Below, piece by piece: positions 15,564-23,737 of a DNA stretch of 64,000 nt (positions are counted from its first letter, which is position 1; each line of letters begins with the position of its first letter). The stretch is from NCBI RefSeq assembly GCF_000619925.1, contig NZ_JHVB01000006.1:124001-188000 (forward strand). The letters are read 5' to 3'. The notes beneath the pieces were generated by a model. It was not told where the DNA came from, searched no databases, and worked only from the letters and a program-made list of their open reading frames with translations. The translations under genes were made by a program, and so were the position numbers. Origin of the DNA: Treponema sp. C6A8. GTDB taxonomy: Bacteria > Spirochaetota > Spirochaetia > Treponematales > Treponemataceae.

Positions 15564-16994
15564 ATGGAAACTGTAATAAAATCCAGTCCTCTGAAGAAAA
15601 GCATTACCGCCAGATGTATTTTTTTCGTCATCATTCTGGGGGCAATAATTACTTTTGTAAATTATGAAGCTTTTCAGCGTAATATGAATGCGAGGAACCA
15701 GATTTACCTTACTGAAATCCTGAAATTTGCTGAACAGAATATTGATACCAACGACCTTGCAGAATGTAAGCGCACCTTAAAAACATCAGATAAATTCAAT
15801 GATTTGCAGAATAATCTCAGAAACATCCTGATTAATTATAATATTGATAATATTTATATCATTGATCCGCTGAATGTTGATTCCACAAAAAATGCCCTCT
15901 GCATTATAAACGGAATTTCCAAAAGCAAGCCGCGTGATAATCACGATAAAATCTATTATCTTGGCGATGTTTTTTACTCTTCTTTTTCGCCGGATTTGAT
16001 GAAGGAACTTATCTGGTCAAAAAAGCATCCTCAGGGAATTGAATTTTATAACGAAAGCGATTCTGCTAAATACGGCAATTATTATACCGCCTACACGCCC
16101 CTTATTAGCTCTGACCAGGAAGTTTTAGGATTTTTATGCGCTGACATGTCTATCAGTGACATCAAGAATTCGATTGCCAATCACACAAGACTTGTTTTGA
16201 TTTTGATTATCATCTGCGGTTTTGTTTTCTGTTATTCCTTCATCACCTGGGGACAGGTTTATATTGTTGAGCCGATTGAAAAACTGGAAAAAAGCGTATC
16301 TGAATTTGCAAAAATCAGCCATAATCAGGCAAATCCGAGCGAATTGATTTACAATGAGCCGGACATTCAGACAAATAATGAAGTTGAATTCCTTTCACGA
16401 GCCGTTACAAAGATGACTTCCGACATCAAAGCTTATGCCGAAAATCTGATTGCTGCAGAGCATAAAGTTACCGACCTTAAGGAAAACGTTACAAAACTCA
16501 ACGTTCTTGCCCATCAGGATTCGCTGACTCACGTTAAAAATAAGACTGCCTATGATAAATATGTAGAAATTCTGAATGCAAAAATTAAGGGTGAAACGGC
16601 CCGCTTTGCAATCGTCATGATAGATTTGAACCACCTTAAACTGATTAACGACACCTACGGCCACGAACGCGGCAACGATTATATTACTGGTTCCTGCAGC
16701 ATAATCTGTGATATTTACCAGCATTCGCCGGTTTTCCGAATTGGTGGTGATGAATTTGTTGCTGTTCTTGAACGCCGCGATTATGCTGAACGTGATAAGC
16801 TTTTCAAGAATCTTACCGATTTGTTAGGAAATGAAAGCCTTTATGAAGGAAAAGAGCCCTGGCTGAAATACTCCGCTGCTGCCGGACTTGCAGTTTTTAA
16901 TCCTGACACAGACAAATCCGCAGATGACGTCTTCAAAAAAGCTGATAAGATTATGTATGACAACAAAATTGCCATGCACGGCGGACGGAATTAG
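15564..16994 (+). CDS. Membrane diguanylate cyclase
   Basis: 476 aa. Helix 1 (about 18-36), an extracytoplasmic sensory region of about 170 residues, helix 2 (LVLILIIICGFVFCYSFITW), a HAMP-like/linker and coiled-coil region, and a C-terminal GGDEF domain with an intact GGDEF at 394-398. It should make cyclic di-GMP from two GTP. No RxxD product-inhibition site precedes the motif. It lies between fabG and the ketosynthase gene, but has its own terminator upstream and promoter, so it is not part of that operon. Confidence 0.88.
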   Translation: METVIKSSPLKKSITARCIFFVIILGAIITFVNYEAFQRNMNARNQIYLTEILKFAEQNIDTNDLAECKRTLKTSDKFNDLQNNLRNILINYNIDNIYIIDPLNVDSTKNALCIINGISKSKPRDNHDKIYYLGDVFYSSFSPDLMKELIWSKKHPQGIEFYNESDSAKYGNYYTAYTPLISSDQEVLGFLCADMSISDIKNSIANHTRLVLILIIICGFVFCYSFITWGQVYIVEPIEKLEKSVSEFAKISHNQANPSELIYNEPDIQTNNEVEFLSRAVTKMTSDIKAYAENLIAAEHKVTDLKENVTKLNVLAHQDSLTHVKNKTAYDKYVEILNAKIKGETARFAIVMIDLNHLKLINDTYGHERGNDYITGSCSIICDIYQHSPVFRIGGDEFVAVLERRDYAERDKLFKNLTDLLGNESLYEGKEPWLKYSAAAGLAVFNPDTDKSADDVFKKADKIMYDNKIAMHGGRN

Positions 16995-17031
16995 TCTAAA
17001 AATCGAAAAATCTTGAAAATATCTCTTTCCG

Positions 17032-17060
17032 TTGCATTTTATAGTAAATTTGTGTAAATT
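17032..17060 (+). promoter_or_regulatory. Possible promoter of the ketosynthase gene
   Basis: TTGCAT, 17-bp spacer, TAAATT, about 40 bp before the start codon. Confidence 0.45.
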
Positions 17061-17099
17061 TGGGATATTAAATAGAAAATCTTTTTAGAAGGAATAGAT

Positions 17100-18368
17100 A
17101 TGAATTTTACAAAACCTAATGGAAAGCGCCGTGTTGTTATTACTGGCGGCAGTATGATTTCTGGTCTTGGCCGTGATTGGGAAACAGCTTATGCAAACCT
17201 TAAAGCTGGAAAGAATAAAATCAGATATATGCCGGAATGGGAACGCTTTACAAAGATGAATACCCGTCTGGCTTGTCCTTATGACGGAGAATTGCCTACA
17301 TTCCCACGTAAAAAGATTCGCGGTATGGGACGTGTTGCACTTCTTTCTCTTGTAACTACAAGTGAAGCTTTGAAGGATGCCGGACTTTTGACTGAAGACG
17401 GGGAAGACGTAATTGAAGAATTGAAAAACGGACGCACTGGTATTGCCTACGGAACCTGTATGGGAAGTATGGATGCTATTGGTGACCTTGCAGAAATGAT
17501 GAGAACTGGTGATTCATCACATTTGAACAGCCAGACTTACATCAAGGCTATGCCTCAGACTAACGCATGTAACCTTTCGGTTTACTATCAGATTCGCGGT
17601 CGTGTTATCGTAACTGATACTGCCTGTACTTCTGGTTCACAGTCAATCGGTTATGCTTACGAAGCTATTGAAGACGGTCGCCAGGACATTATGATTGCTG
17701 GTGGTGCAGAAGAGCTTTCAGCTCCTGATGCTGCAATTTTTGATACTCTGGGTGCAACTTCGGTAATGAATAAAACTCCTGAACAGACTCCAAAATGCTG
17801 GGATAAGGATCGTGATGGTCTTGTAATTGGTGAAGGTTCTGGTACTTTGATTCTGGAAGATCTTGAGCACGCTGTAAAACGTGGTGCTAAAATCTATGCT
17901 GAAATTGCCGGCTTTGGTACAAACATGGACGGAACTCACATCACTAGCCCTAATGCTGAAACTCAGGCTTATGCTTTGCAGATGGCTTTGGATGATGCTG
18001 GAATTACAGCTGATCAGATTGCATATGTAAATGCTCACGGAACTGGTACTCACCACGGTGATATTTCTGAAAGCCAGGCTGTTTATAAGGTTTTCCAGCG
18101 TGATGTTCCAATCAGTTCTACAAAATCTTATATCGGTCATATTCTTGGTGCATGCGGTGCGGTTGAAGCATGGCTTACAATTCACATGATGAACGAAGGC
18201 TGGTTCCATCCTAACTGCAACCTTGTAAACGTAGATCCTGAATGTGCGCCATTGAATTACATTACCGGCGACGGTTTGAAAGCTGATGCTGAATACGTAA
18301 TGAGCAATAACTTCGCTTTTGGAGGTGTTAATACCTCTTTAGTATTTAAAAAGTGGCATAATGAATAG
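17100..18368 (+). CDS. Beta-ketoacyl-ACP synthase (KAS II/ApeR-like)
   Basis: 422 aa, full-length thiolase fold. The Cys-His-His catalytic triad of condensing enzymes is present: Cys176 (DTACTSGS), His313 (NAHGTGT) and His347 (KSYIGHILGACG). It condenses malonyl-ACP with an acyl primer. Sequence and neighbours fit the aryl-polyene/FabF branch; no malonyl transferase, primer-forming enzyme or exporter is nearby, so those must be elsewhere if this makes a polyene. AAGGA precedes the ATG. Confidence 0.92.
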   Translation: MNFTKPNGKRRVVITGGSMISGLGRDWETAYANLKAGKNKIRYMPEWERFTKMNTRLACPYDGELPTFPRKKIRGMGRVALLSLVTTSEALKDAGLLTEDGEDVIEELKNGRTGIAYGTCMGSMDAIGDLAEMMRTGDSSHLNSQTYIKAMPQTNACNLSVYYQIRGRVIVTDTACTSGSQSIGYAYEAIEDGRQDIMIAGGAEELSAPDAAIFDTLGATSVMNKTPEQTPKCWDKDRDGLVIGEGSGTLILEDLEHAVKRGAKIYAEIAGFGTNMDGTHITSPNAETQAYALQMALDDAGITADQIAYVNAHGTGTHHGDISESQAVYKVFQRDVPISSTKSYIGHILGACGAVEAWLTIHMMNEGWFHPNCNLVNVDPECAPLNYITGDGLKADAEYVMSNNFAFGGVNTSLVFKKWHNE

Positions 18369-18399
18369 GATAAAATAAGTAAACTAATACTTAGGAAGA

Positions 18400-18430
18400 A
18401 GCGTGGGACTTTTAGTTCCGCGCTTTTTTA
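18400..18430 (+). terminator. Rho-independent terminator after the ketosynthase
   Basis: 11-bp stem AGCGTGGGACT / AGTTCCGCGCT (two G-U pairs), TTT loop, then T tract. Confidence 0.88.
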
Positions 18431-18482
18431 TTTCTTGACGATTGCTTTTAATTTTTAGTAAGTTATTTATAAGGAGTTCGCT

Positions 18483-18899
18483 ATGGCAAATGTTCAGGTT
18501 TCGGAAGCAATTAATCTTACTAACCAGATTTTGGGATATGTTGAACAGGCGGAGCGTTCTCTTTCAAGCGCGCGGAACTGGGGCTTTTTTGACGTTTTGG
18601 GCGGCGGTTTTATAACTGATTTGATTAAGCATTCAAAACTCAACCGGGCGAGAAGTGCTATGGACGATGTAAATTACCTTATGCAGCGTCTTCAGCAGGT
18701 TTTGGGTAGCATTCAGATGCCGGCGGATTACCGCATGGAGATTGGAAATTTTGCAACTTTTGCGGATTTCTTCTTTGACGGTGTTTTTGCTGACGTTTAC
18801 ATGGTGAGTAAAATCATGCAGAGCCTGGACGAGGTTAGAAGGCTGAAAGGCAAACTTTACGAATTAAAGGCGAAACTTGAAGGTTTACGAATTGAATAG
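18483..18899 (+). CDS. Conserved helical protein of unknown function
   Basis: 138 aa, predicted largely alpha-helical, with no signal peptide or membrane segment. Features: an early NLTNQILGYVEQAERSL helix, a Gly-rich FFDVLGGGFITDLIKHSKL turn, a central MQRLQQVLGSIQMPADY, and a charged C-terminal helix that may form a coiled coil. Strong AAGGAG ribosome site. I recognise no domain. A weak TTGACG-N18-TAAGTT promoter may precede it. Single gene. Confidence 0.7.
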   Translation: MANVQVSEAINLTNQILGYVEQAERSLSSARNWGFFDVLGGGFITDLIKHSKLNRARSAMDDVNYLMQRLQQVLGSIQMPADYRMEIGNFATFADFFFDGVFADVYMVSKIMQSLDEVRRLKGKLYELKAKLEGLRIE

Positions 18900-18903
18900 A
18901 AAA

Positions 18904-18928
18904 AAGGCGTCCTTGGGAAGGGCGCCTT
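18904..18928. terminator. Stem-loop after the 138-aa gene
   Basis: AAGGCGTCCTT / AAGGGCGCCTT, 11 bp with one G-U pair and GGG loop. Only an A-rich tail follows, so termination efficiency is uncertain. Confidence 0.55.
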
Positions 18929-18939
18929 AAATATTTAAC

Positions 18940-19052
18940 GGGGCACTACGCCCGAGAATTGAGCAGCGCGAAGCGGTTACCGCCTAGGGGGCGGGAACTG
19001 ACCGTCAGGGAACTGCGAAATGCGAGCAGGTAGCTTGGCTGGCGACAAATTT
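18940..19052. repeat. Dispersed GC-rich repeat, copy C
   Basis: Aligns end to end with copy A at 12476-12592 (shared ACGCCCGAGAA, ACCG, CGTCAG-GAAC, TGCGAG-AGG). Non-coding. It separates the 138-aa gene from the sucrose regulon. Confidence 0.75.
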
Positions 19053-19104
19053 TTCTAAAAACAAAAATTTCTGAAAAAATTTTCACAAATTCTTCAAAAT
19101 AAAT

Positions 19105-19132
19105 TTGACAAAAAAAGAAATCGAGTTAAAAT
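19105..19132 (+). promoter_or_regulatory. Promoter of the lacI-family gene
   Basis: Consensus -35 TTGACA (19105-19110), 16-bp spacer, -10 TAAAAT (19127-19132). The expected transcript start falls about 7 bp before the operator palindrome. Confidence 0.8.
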
Positions 19133-19146
19133 GAAATTAATAACAT

Positions 19147-19177
19147 GAAAGCGGTTTCAGAAACAGCTTTCTGAAAC
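19147..19177. promoter_or_regulatory. Probable LacI-family operator
   Basis: Two overlapping palindromes: GAAAGCGGTTTC..GAAACAGCTTTC-type symmetry over 19147-19171, and a perfect GTTTCAGAAA / TTTCTGAAAC repeat over 19154-19177. It sits just after the promoter, ideal for autoregulation. Transcribed as RNA it also forms a hairpin directly before the ribosome site. Confidence 0.75.
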
Positions 19178-19193
19178 TTTTAGGAGTTTTAAC

Positions 19194-20201
19194 TTGATAG
19201 CTACGGGACAGGTGACAATTTATGATGTTGCAAAAAAAGCGGGTGTCAGCCCTGCGACAGTTAGTCGTGTCCTGAACTCGCCGGAACTGGTTGGCGAAAA
19301 GAAACGTCAGCAGGTTCTTGAGGTTATCAAAGAGCTGAACTTTGTTCCTAAGGCCGATGCGGTTATCAATGCGCGAAAAACTTACAAAAAAATTGCCGTA
19401 ATTGCACCATTTTTTACTCAGCCTTCATTTATGCAGCGTCTCCGCGGTGTTACTGAGGTTCTTGCCCCAGAGCACTATGAGCTTGTGATTTATTCTATCA
19501 GCACAACTGAAGATTTGAACAACTACGTTACCAGCCTGGTGGTTCAGAAACGTGTGGACGGACTGATTTTGTTCTGCGTAAAGATTAGCGAAGAAATGCA
19601 GGAGTTTTTGAAATCGGCTTCTTTCCCGGTTTGCTTTGTTGAAAACGTTTATGACGATTTTGACTGCATCGTGATTGATAACAAGAAGGGCGGAAAGACT
19701 GCGGCTGAATATTTTTACAATCTGGGCTGCCGAAATCCTGGTTTTATTGGCGAAAGTTCATATCTTGATTATTCGGTGCCGGCAACTGAAGACCGATTTG
19801 AGGGTTATAAGAAATTCTTTGCTCAGAAGGGCATTGATATAAAACCTCAGAATGTCTGGCTTGGTGATTTTACTGAGGATAAGCTTGATGTGGGAATTAA
19901 CGCATTCTTAAATCAGGCTGAAGATTTGGACTGTGTTTTCTGTTCCAGTGATTTGATTGCTACCCGTTTTTACTATCTGGCGCGTCAGAAGGGAATTAAA
20001 TGCCCGGATAAAATTAAAATCCTTGGTTTTGATGACATTGATATTTCGCAGTATGTGGGCTTGAGCTCGATTGACCAGCATCTGGAAGAATCGGGAAGGC
20101 AGGCGGCTCAGCAGATTTTGGAGCGCATTTCAAATCCGGAGAAGTCGGCTATTTCGATAAAATTGCCTTTGCACGTGGTGGAAAGGAATACAACTTGTTA
20201 G
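19194..20201 (+). CDS. LacI family sugar-responsive repressor
   Basis: 335 aa from a TTG start, chosen because AGGAG lies 7 nt upstream; a GTG at 19209 without such spacing is the alternative. N-terminal LacI helix-turn-helix (VTIYDVAKKAGVSPATVSRV) and hinge, then a periplasmic-binding-protein-like effector domain. It lies directly upstream of the AglEFG importer and sucrose enzymes, and its likely operator lies in its own leader. The inducer is probably sucrose, an alpha-glucoside or a phosphorylated product. Confidence 0.93.
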   Translation: MIATGQVTIYDVAKKAGVSPATVSRVLNSPELVGEKKRQQVLEVIKELNFVPKADAVINARKTYKKIAVIAPFFTQPSFMQRLRGVTEVLAPEHYELVIYSISTTEDLNNYVTSLVVQKRVDGLILFCVKISEEMQEFLKSASFPVCFVENVYDDFDCIVIDNKKGGKTAAEYFYNLGCRNPGFIGESSYLDYSVPATEDRFEGYKKFFAQKGIDIKPQNVWLGDFTEDKLDVGINAFLNQAEDLDCVFCSSDLIATRFYYLARQKGIKCPDKIKILGFDDIDISQYVGLSSIDQHLEESGRQAAQQILERISNPEKSAISIKLPLHVVERNTTC

Positions 20202-20274
20202 TGAATGAACAGAGGAAGGCTGTTCTTTACATATTTTATTAAAGTTTATCCGCAAGATTTTAGGAGGTCGGATT

Positions 20275-21564
20275 ATGAAAAAATTAGCCCTAGCAGGTTT
20301 ATGTGGCGCTGCTTTGCTGGCATCTTTTATGGGATGTTCTAAGAAAGCAGGTTCAAGTGGAAAAGCAGCTGACAAGACTATTCTTGTTTTTGGTGCTTTC
20401 CGTGGTGAGGAACAGGCTCGCTTTGAAGAAATTGTAAAACTCTTCAATCAGAAACATCCTGAGTTCAACGTAGTTTATGAAGGAAGCCCTGAGTTCGAAA
20501 CACAGATTCAGGTTCAGGCAGAAGCTGGTACTCCACCTGATATCGCTGCTTTGCCACAGCCAGGTATGATGAAGAACTTTGCTGCAAAAGGTTATATCAA
20601 ACCGCTCGGAACAAACGTACTTAAGGCAATTGAAAAGAATTATGCTCCAGTTTGGAAGGACCTTGGTTCTGCTGAAGACGGAAAAACATACGGTGTATTC
20701 CATCGTGTAAATGCCAAGAGTTTCGTATGGTACAACAAGCCATATTGGGAATCAAAAGGATATACAGTTCCAAATAACTGGCCAGAGCTCAAGGCTTTGA
20801 TGGAAAAGATGGTTGCTAATGGTGATACTCCTTGGACAATCGGTTTTGAATCTGGTGCTGCTTCTGGTTGGCCTGGAACAGACTGGCTTGAAAACATGAT
20901 GCTCCGCACTGCTGGTCCTGATGTTTACGACAAATGGGTAAATCACGAAATTGCATTCAATGACCCAGCTGTAAAGAAGGCATTGGATACTTGTGGTGAA
21001 ATCTGGCTCAACAACAAATATGTTTACGGTGGATCAACAAACATCCTTACAAGCAACTATGGTGATTCTGTAAAACCTATCTATGAAAACCCTCCAAAAG
21101 CTATGATGAACATGCAGGGTAACTTCATTACTGGATTTATGCAGGAAGATGTTCAGGCTGATCTTGAAAACCGCGTTGGATTGTTCGCTCTTCCAGCTGT
21201 TGATTCAAAATGGGGAACACCAGTTCTTGGTGGTGGTGACCAGTTCGTTAAATTCAGCGACAAAGCTGGTGTAGATGAATTCCTTGAATTCCTTACAACT
21301 TGGGAAGCTTGTGCTCCTTGGGCAAGAATTGGTGGTGCTTTGTTCCCACACAAAACACAGAACTTTGATGACTATGGTAACAGCCTTGAACGCGAAATCG
21401 CTAAGATTTTGGTTAATGCTACTGTATTCCGCTTCGATGCTTCTGACTTGATGCCAGCTGAAGTTGGTGCAGGTACTTTCTGGACAGGCATGGTTAACTA
21501 CGTAAGTGGCGCTGAAAACTCTGCTACATGTCTTAAGAACATTGAAGAAAGCTGGCCAAACTAA
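20275..21564 (+). CDS. aglE: Alpha-glucoside ABC transporter binding lipoprotein (AglE-like)
   Basis: 429 aa. A lipoprotein signal peptide ends in SFMGC, then a Ser/Gly-rich tether and a family-1 solute-binding fold (TILVFGAFRGEEQARFEEIV; YEGSPEFETQI; PPDIAALPQPG), closely like AglE proteins that bind sucrose, maltose and trehalose. AGGAGG ribosome site 7 nt before the ATG. Its codon choice resembles that of a highly expressed gene, and a terminator separates it from the permease genes, a common way to make more binding protein than permease. Confidence 0.9.
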   Translation: MKKLALAGLCGAALLASFMGCSKKAGSSGKAADKTILVFGAFRGEEQARFEEIVKLFNQKHPEFNVVYEGSPEFETQIQVQAEAGTPPDIAALPQPGMMKNFAAKGYIKPLGTNVLKAIEKNYAPVWKDLGSAEDGKTYGVFHRVNAKSFVWYNKPYWESKGYTVPNNWPELKALMEKMVANGDTPWTIGFESGAASGWPGTDWLENMMLRTAGPDVYDKWVNHEIAFNDPAVKKALDTCGEIWLNNKYVYGGSTNILTSNYGDSVKPIYENPPKAMMNMQGNFITGFMQEDVQADLENRVGLFALPAVDSKWGTPVLGGGDQFVKFSDKAGVDEFLEFLTTWEACAPWARIGGALFPHKTQNFDDYGNSLEREIAKILVNATVFRFDASDLMPAEVGAGTFWTGMVNYVSGAENSATCLKNIEESWPN

Positions 21565-21625
21565 GTGGCGGGCGTAAGGTGGTCTGGTGATACGTCAGGC
21601 TGCCTTATAAAAACTCTAATAACGC

Positions 21626-21665
21626 ATCCCTGCCTTTCTTAAAACAGTATGGCAGGGATTTTTTT
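21626..21665 (+). terminator. Intra-operon terminator after aglE
   Basis: ATCCCTGCC / GGCAGGGAT stem, 16-base loop, T tract. It lies between binding protein and permease genes, so is probably partial. Confidence 0.88.
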
Positions 21666-21708
21666 CAAAAAATGCTCGCAGTGCGCGGGTTTATTTTAGT
21701 GAGGTAGT

Positions 21709-22773
21709 ATGACAGATAAATCTGGAATTACAAAAACCATTGGCGTTGTATGCTGCACTGCGCTCGTTATGCTGGGCGGATTTTTTGCCTTACGTGCCAA
21801 TGTTTTAAATCAGCTCCTGACAACTTTTGTTGCTGTTATCTGGGGCGTTGCCAGTGTTGGACTCTTGTTTTATTCTCTGAACCTTATTGCTCAGAATTTT
21901 AATACAAAGATTTATAACAAGATTGTTCCTTATATTTTTATTGGACCTGCTGTTCTGATTATGGCATGGTATCTTCTTATTCCAACTGTACGATCCCTTG
22001 GACTCAGTTTTATGGATAAGAAATCAGAGCATTTTGTATGGTTTGACAACTACAAATATCTTTTTACTGATAAAACAATGCTTACTTCTATCAGAAATAC
22101 TGTAATCTGGCTCTTCTTCGGAACCGGCTTTAGTGTTCTTGTAGGCTTGATTACTGCAATCCTTGCTGAAAGAAGTTATATCGAAAAAACTGCTAAAACT
22201 TTCATCTTCCTGCCAATGGCTATTTCAATGGTAGGTGCTGGCGTAATCTTTAAGTTTATGTACGCTTTCCGCCCGGTTGGAAGTGAGCAGATTGGTCTTT
22301 TGAACTCAATTGTTGTTACCTTGGGAGGACAGCCGCAGAACTGGTTGGGTAAAGCTCCCTGGAACAGCTTATTCCTTATTGTAATCTTCGTATGGCTTCA
22401 GACAGGTTTTGCCCTTGTTGTTCTTTCTGCCGCTTTGAAGGCCGTTCCAGAAGATATGATTGAAGCTGCCCGAATTGACGGAGCAGGCGAATTCAGAATC
22501 CTTGTTCAGATTATTATTCCTAATATCCGTTCATCACTTATCAGTGTTTCTACAACAATTTTCCTTGCAGCCCTTAAGTGTTTTGATATTGTATTCTCTA
22601 TGACAAACGGTTTGTACGGAACAGAAGTTCTTGCTTCTCAGCAGTACAAACAGATGTTCAAATTCCTGCATTATGGACGTGGTTCGGCTATTGCTATTTT
22701 GATTTTGATTGCCGTTAGCCCTGTAATTTACTATAACCTCAAGGAATTCAAAGATAAGGAGGTATTCAAATGA
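21709..22773 (+). CDS. aglF: ABC sugar permease, AglF-like
   Basis: 354 aa with about eight membrane helices, the first two forming an N-terminal extension. A MalF-type core follows with the EAA loop near DMIEAARIDGAGEFRILVQI, which contacts the ATPase. No ATP-binding subunit is encoded nearby; a shared MsmK/UgpC-like ATPase is expected elsewhere. Its stop overlaps the next start (ATGA). Confidence 0.9.
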   Translation: MTDKSGITKTIGVVCCTALVMLGGFFALRANVLNQLLTTFVAVIWGVASVGLLFYSLNLIAQNFNTKIYNKIVPYIFIGPAVLIMAWYLLIPTVRSLGLSFMDKKSEHFVWFDNYKYLFTDKTMLTSIRNTVIWLFFGTGFSVLVGLITAILAERSYIEKTAKTFIFLPMAISMVGAGVIFKFMYAFRPVGSEQIGLLNSIVVTLGGQPQNWLGKAPWNSLFLIVIFVWLQTGFALVVLSAALKAVPEDMIEAARIDGAGEFRILVQIIIPNIRSSLISVSTTIFLAALKCFDIVFSMTNGLYGTEVLASQQYKQMFKFLHYGRGSAIAILILIAVSPVIYYNLKEFKDKEVFK

Positions 22774-23693
22774 TGAAGGATAAAGAAACTAGAGTTTCAT
22801 TAAATGGAATTATAATTACAGCAGTTTTAGTTTTGATTTGTCTGATGTGGACAATTCCTACAATTGGTATTTTCATTACATCTTTCAGAACTGCTGATGC
22901 TACAAACTCAACCGGCTGGTGGAAGGCTTTTTCTACTTTGAAGAATTTTACAATGGATAACTATAACCAGGTTCTTCTTGGTCAGCGTTACAGCGTAGGA
23001 AATGCTGCTGGCGGTACTAGCGCAATCCGCGGTGCTACAATGCTCAGCGCTTTCCTTTCTTCAATTACAGTTACTGTTCCGGCAGTTATCATCCCGATTT
23101 TTATTGCCGCTGCCGCTGCTTACGGTTTTGCATGGCTTAACTTCAAGGGACGCGGAATTTTACTCGCAATGATTATCGCTTTGCTGGTTGTTCCTCTTCA
23201 GATTTCTTTGATTCCAATTTTGCGTGACTACAACAAAATCGGATTGAACGGTTCTTACCTGGGTATCTGGCTGGCACATGCGGGTTTTGGTCTTCCTTTG
23301 GCTACCTACATGATGTTCAACTATATTTCCAGCCTGCCCCGCTCAATTCTTGAATCAGCATTTATTGACGGTGCAAGCCACTTTACAACTTTTGTTCGCC
23401 TGATTTTGCCACTTTCTGTGCCAGCAATTGCATCATTCGCTATCTTCCAGTTCATCTGGGTTTGGAATGATATGCTTGTTGCCCTGGTATTCCTTTCTGG
23501 TGCCCGTGGCGGCGCTGGTCAGACTCTGGAAGTTGTAACCGTACGTTTGATGAACATGGCCGGAACACGAGGAACAGACTGGCATCTTCTTACTGCCGGT
23601 GCCTTCGTTTCTTTGATTTTGCCTCTTTGTGTATTCTTAGGATTGCAGAAATTCTTCGTACGCGGACTTTTGGCTGGATCAGTTAAGGGTTAA
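22770..23693 (+). CDS. aglG: ABC sugar permease, AglG-like
   Basis: 307 aa, six helices, MalG-type permease with an EAA loop (ILESAFIDGASHFTTFVRLI). It overlaps aglF by 4 bp and has AAGGAGGT upstream. Together with AglF it forms the channel for the imported alpha-glucoside. Confidence 0.9.
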   Translation: MMKDKETRVSLNGIIITAVLVLICLMWTIPTIGIFITSFRTADATNSTGWWKAFSTLKNFTMDNYNQVLLGQRYSVGNAAGGTSAIRGATMLSAFLSSITVTVPAVIIPIFIAAAAAYGFAWLNFKGRGILLAMIIALLVVPLQISLIPILRDYNKIGLNGSYLGIWLAHAGFGLPLATYMMFNYISSLPRSILESAFIDGASHFTTFVRLILPLSVPAIASFAIFQFIWVWNDMLVALVFLSGARGGAGQTLEVVTVRLMNMAGTRGTDWHLLTAGAFVSLILPLCVFLGLQKFFVRGLLAGSVKG

Positions 23694-23698
23694 TTAAA

Positions 23699-23733
23699 TG
23701 TCATTATCGGGCTTGACCCGATAATCTATGACA
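23699..23733. repeat. REP-like palindromic unit, copy 1
   Basis: TGTCATTATCGGG - CTTGA - CCCGATAAT - CTA - TGACA. One of four related units (others at 40583, 58852 and 63500). Lies 6 bp after the aglG stop and may act as a 3' end or attenuating structure. Confidence 0.8.
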
Positions 23734-23737
23734 ATTT

